From Fasciolopsis buskii (lineage: Eukaryota; Platyhelminthes; Trematoda; Plagiorchiida; Fasciolidae), in contig LUCM01006860.1 in NCBI GenBank assembly GCA_008360955.1, forward strand, positions 73,067 to 137,066: a stretch of DNA of 64,000 bases, read 5' to 3'. The translations under genes and the position numbers were made by a program. This document shows positions 63,758 through 64,000 of this stretch, one piece after another. Numbering within the stretch: position 1 is the first letter of the stretch; every line of letters begins with the position of its first letter. Under the pieces are notes generated by a model. It saw only the letters and a list, made by a program, of their open reading frames with translations, made no database searches and was not told where the DNA came from.

Positions 63758-64000
63758 CTGATCATATGTTAGCTTTGACTATGACGTCAGTTGACGCCTT
63801 AAGCACTCTCGAATAAGGCCTCAAAAGGTGAGGACTGATGCTGGTTAGAGAATATGATTAGAAATGCACCTCAAGACTGAAGCCAGTGGAGCGACTGCTG
63901 TACAACCTATCTATAGCACTGATAGACTGAAAAAACAAACCCAAAAATATCTTAAAAGCAAACCAAAAGTTGTGGAGTGAAAACCTAAAAAATCTGTGGT

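Noticed and set aside
1..64000. Phage, CRISPR, operon or bacterial defence system
   Set aside because: No long frames, ribosome-binding sites, direct-repeat arrays or operon structure; the DNA is eukaryotic in character.

Overview
This window looks like a stretch of an AT-rich, intron-rich flatworm nuclear genome, most likely a digenean trematode of the Fasciola/liver-fluke type. That is an inference from three things. A decayed non-LTR retrotransposon has a reverse transcriptase (RT) tail of the CR1-like kind I associate with fluke genomes. A small family of tRNA-derived SINEs is present. No frame is long enough to be a prokaryotic or intronless gene. I see no rRNA, intact tRNA, CRISPR, bacterial operon or viral gene. 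Open frames of 60-110 codons are about as common as chance predicts for AT-rich DNA (roughly 15 frames of 100 codons or more expected, about 20 present), so ORF length alone was not taken as evidence.

Layout. From 1 to about 13.1 kb the plus strand carries several exon-like pieces with splice signals, first-position G bias and compatible phases: 4552-5187, 7116-10184 and 11712-13086. They may be one or more multi-exon genes; I do not recognise the products. SINE copies in minus orientation lie at about 6.3, 14.7 and 20.6 kb, with a short fragment at 30.7 kb. Isolated exon candidates are at 17.7-18.7, 25.0, 50.2 and 52.6 kb. From 35.07 to 42.25 kb lies the most striking structure: two 1.3-kb arms in inverted orientation, nearly identical, around a 4.57-kb unrelated spacer. 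A dead LINE reverse transcriptase occupies 46.7-47.8 kb on the minus strand. From 59.7 kb to the right edge there is a good case for a minus-strand multi-exon gene with a terminal exon and an AATAAA signal; its 5' part lies beyond the window.

Confidence. The inverted repeat, LINE and SINEs are well supported by direct comparison and family motifs. All protein-coding calls are ab initio exon guesses without a recognised family and should be read as such. The rest is intronic or intergenic DNA with microsatellites and a few strong hairpins.
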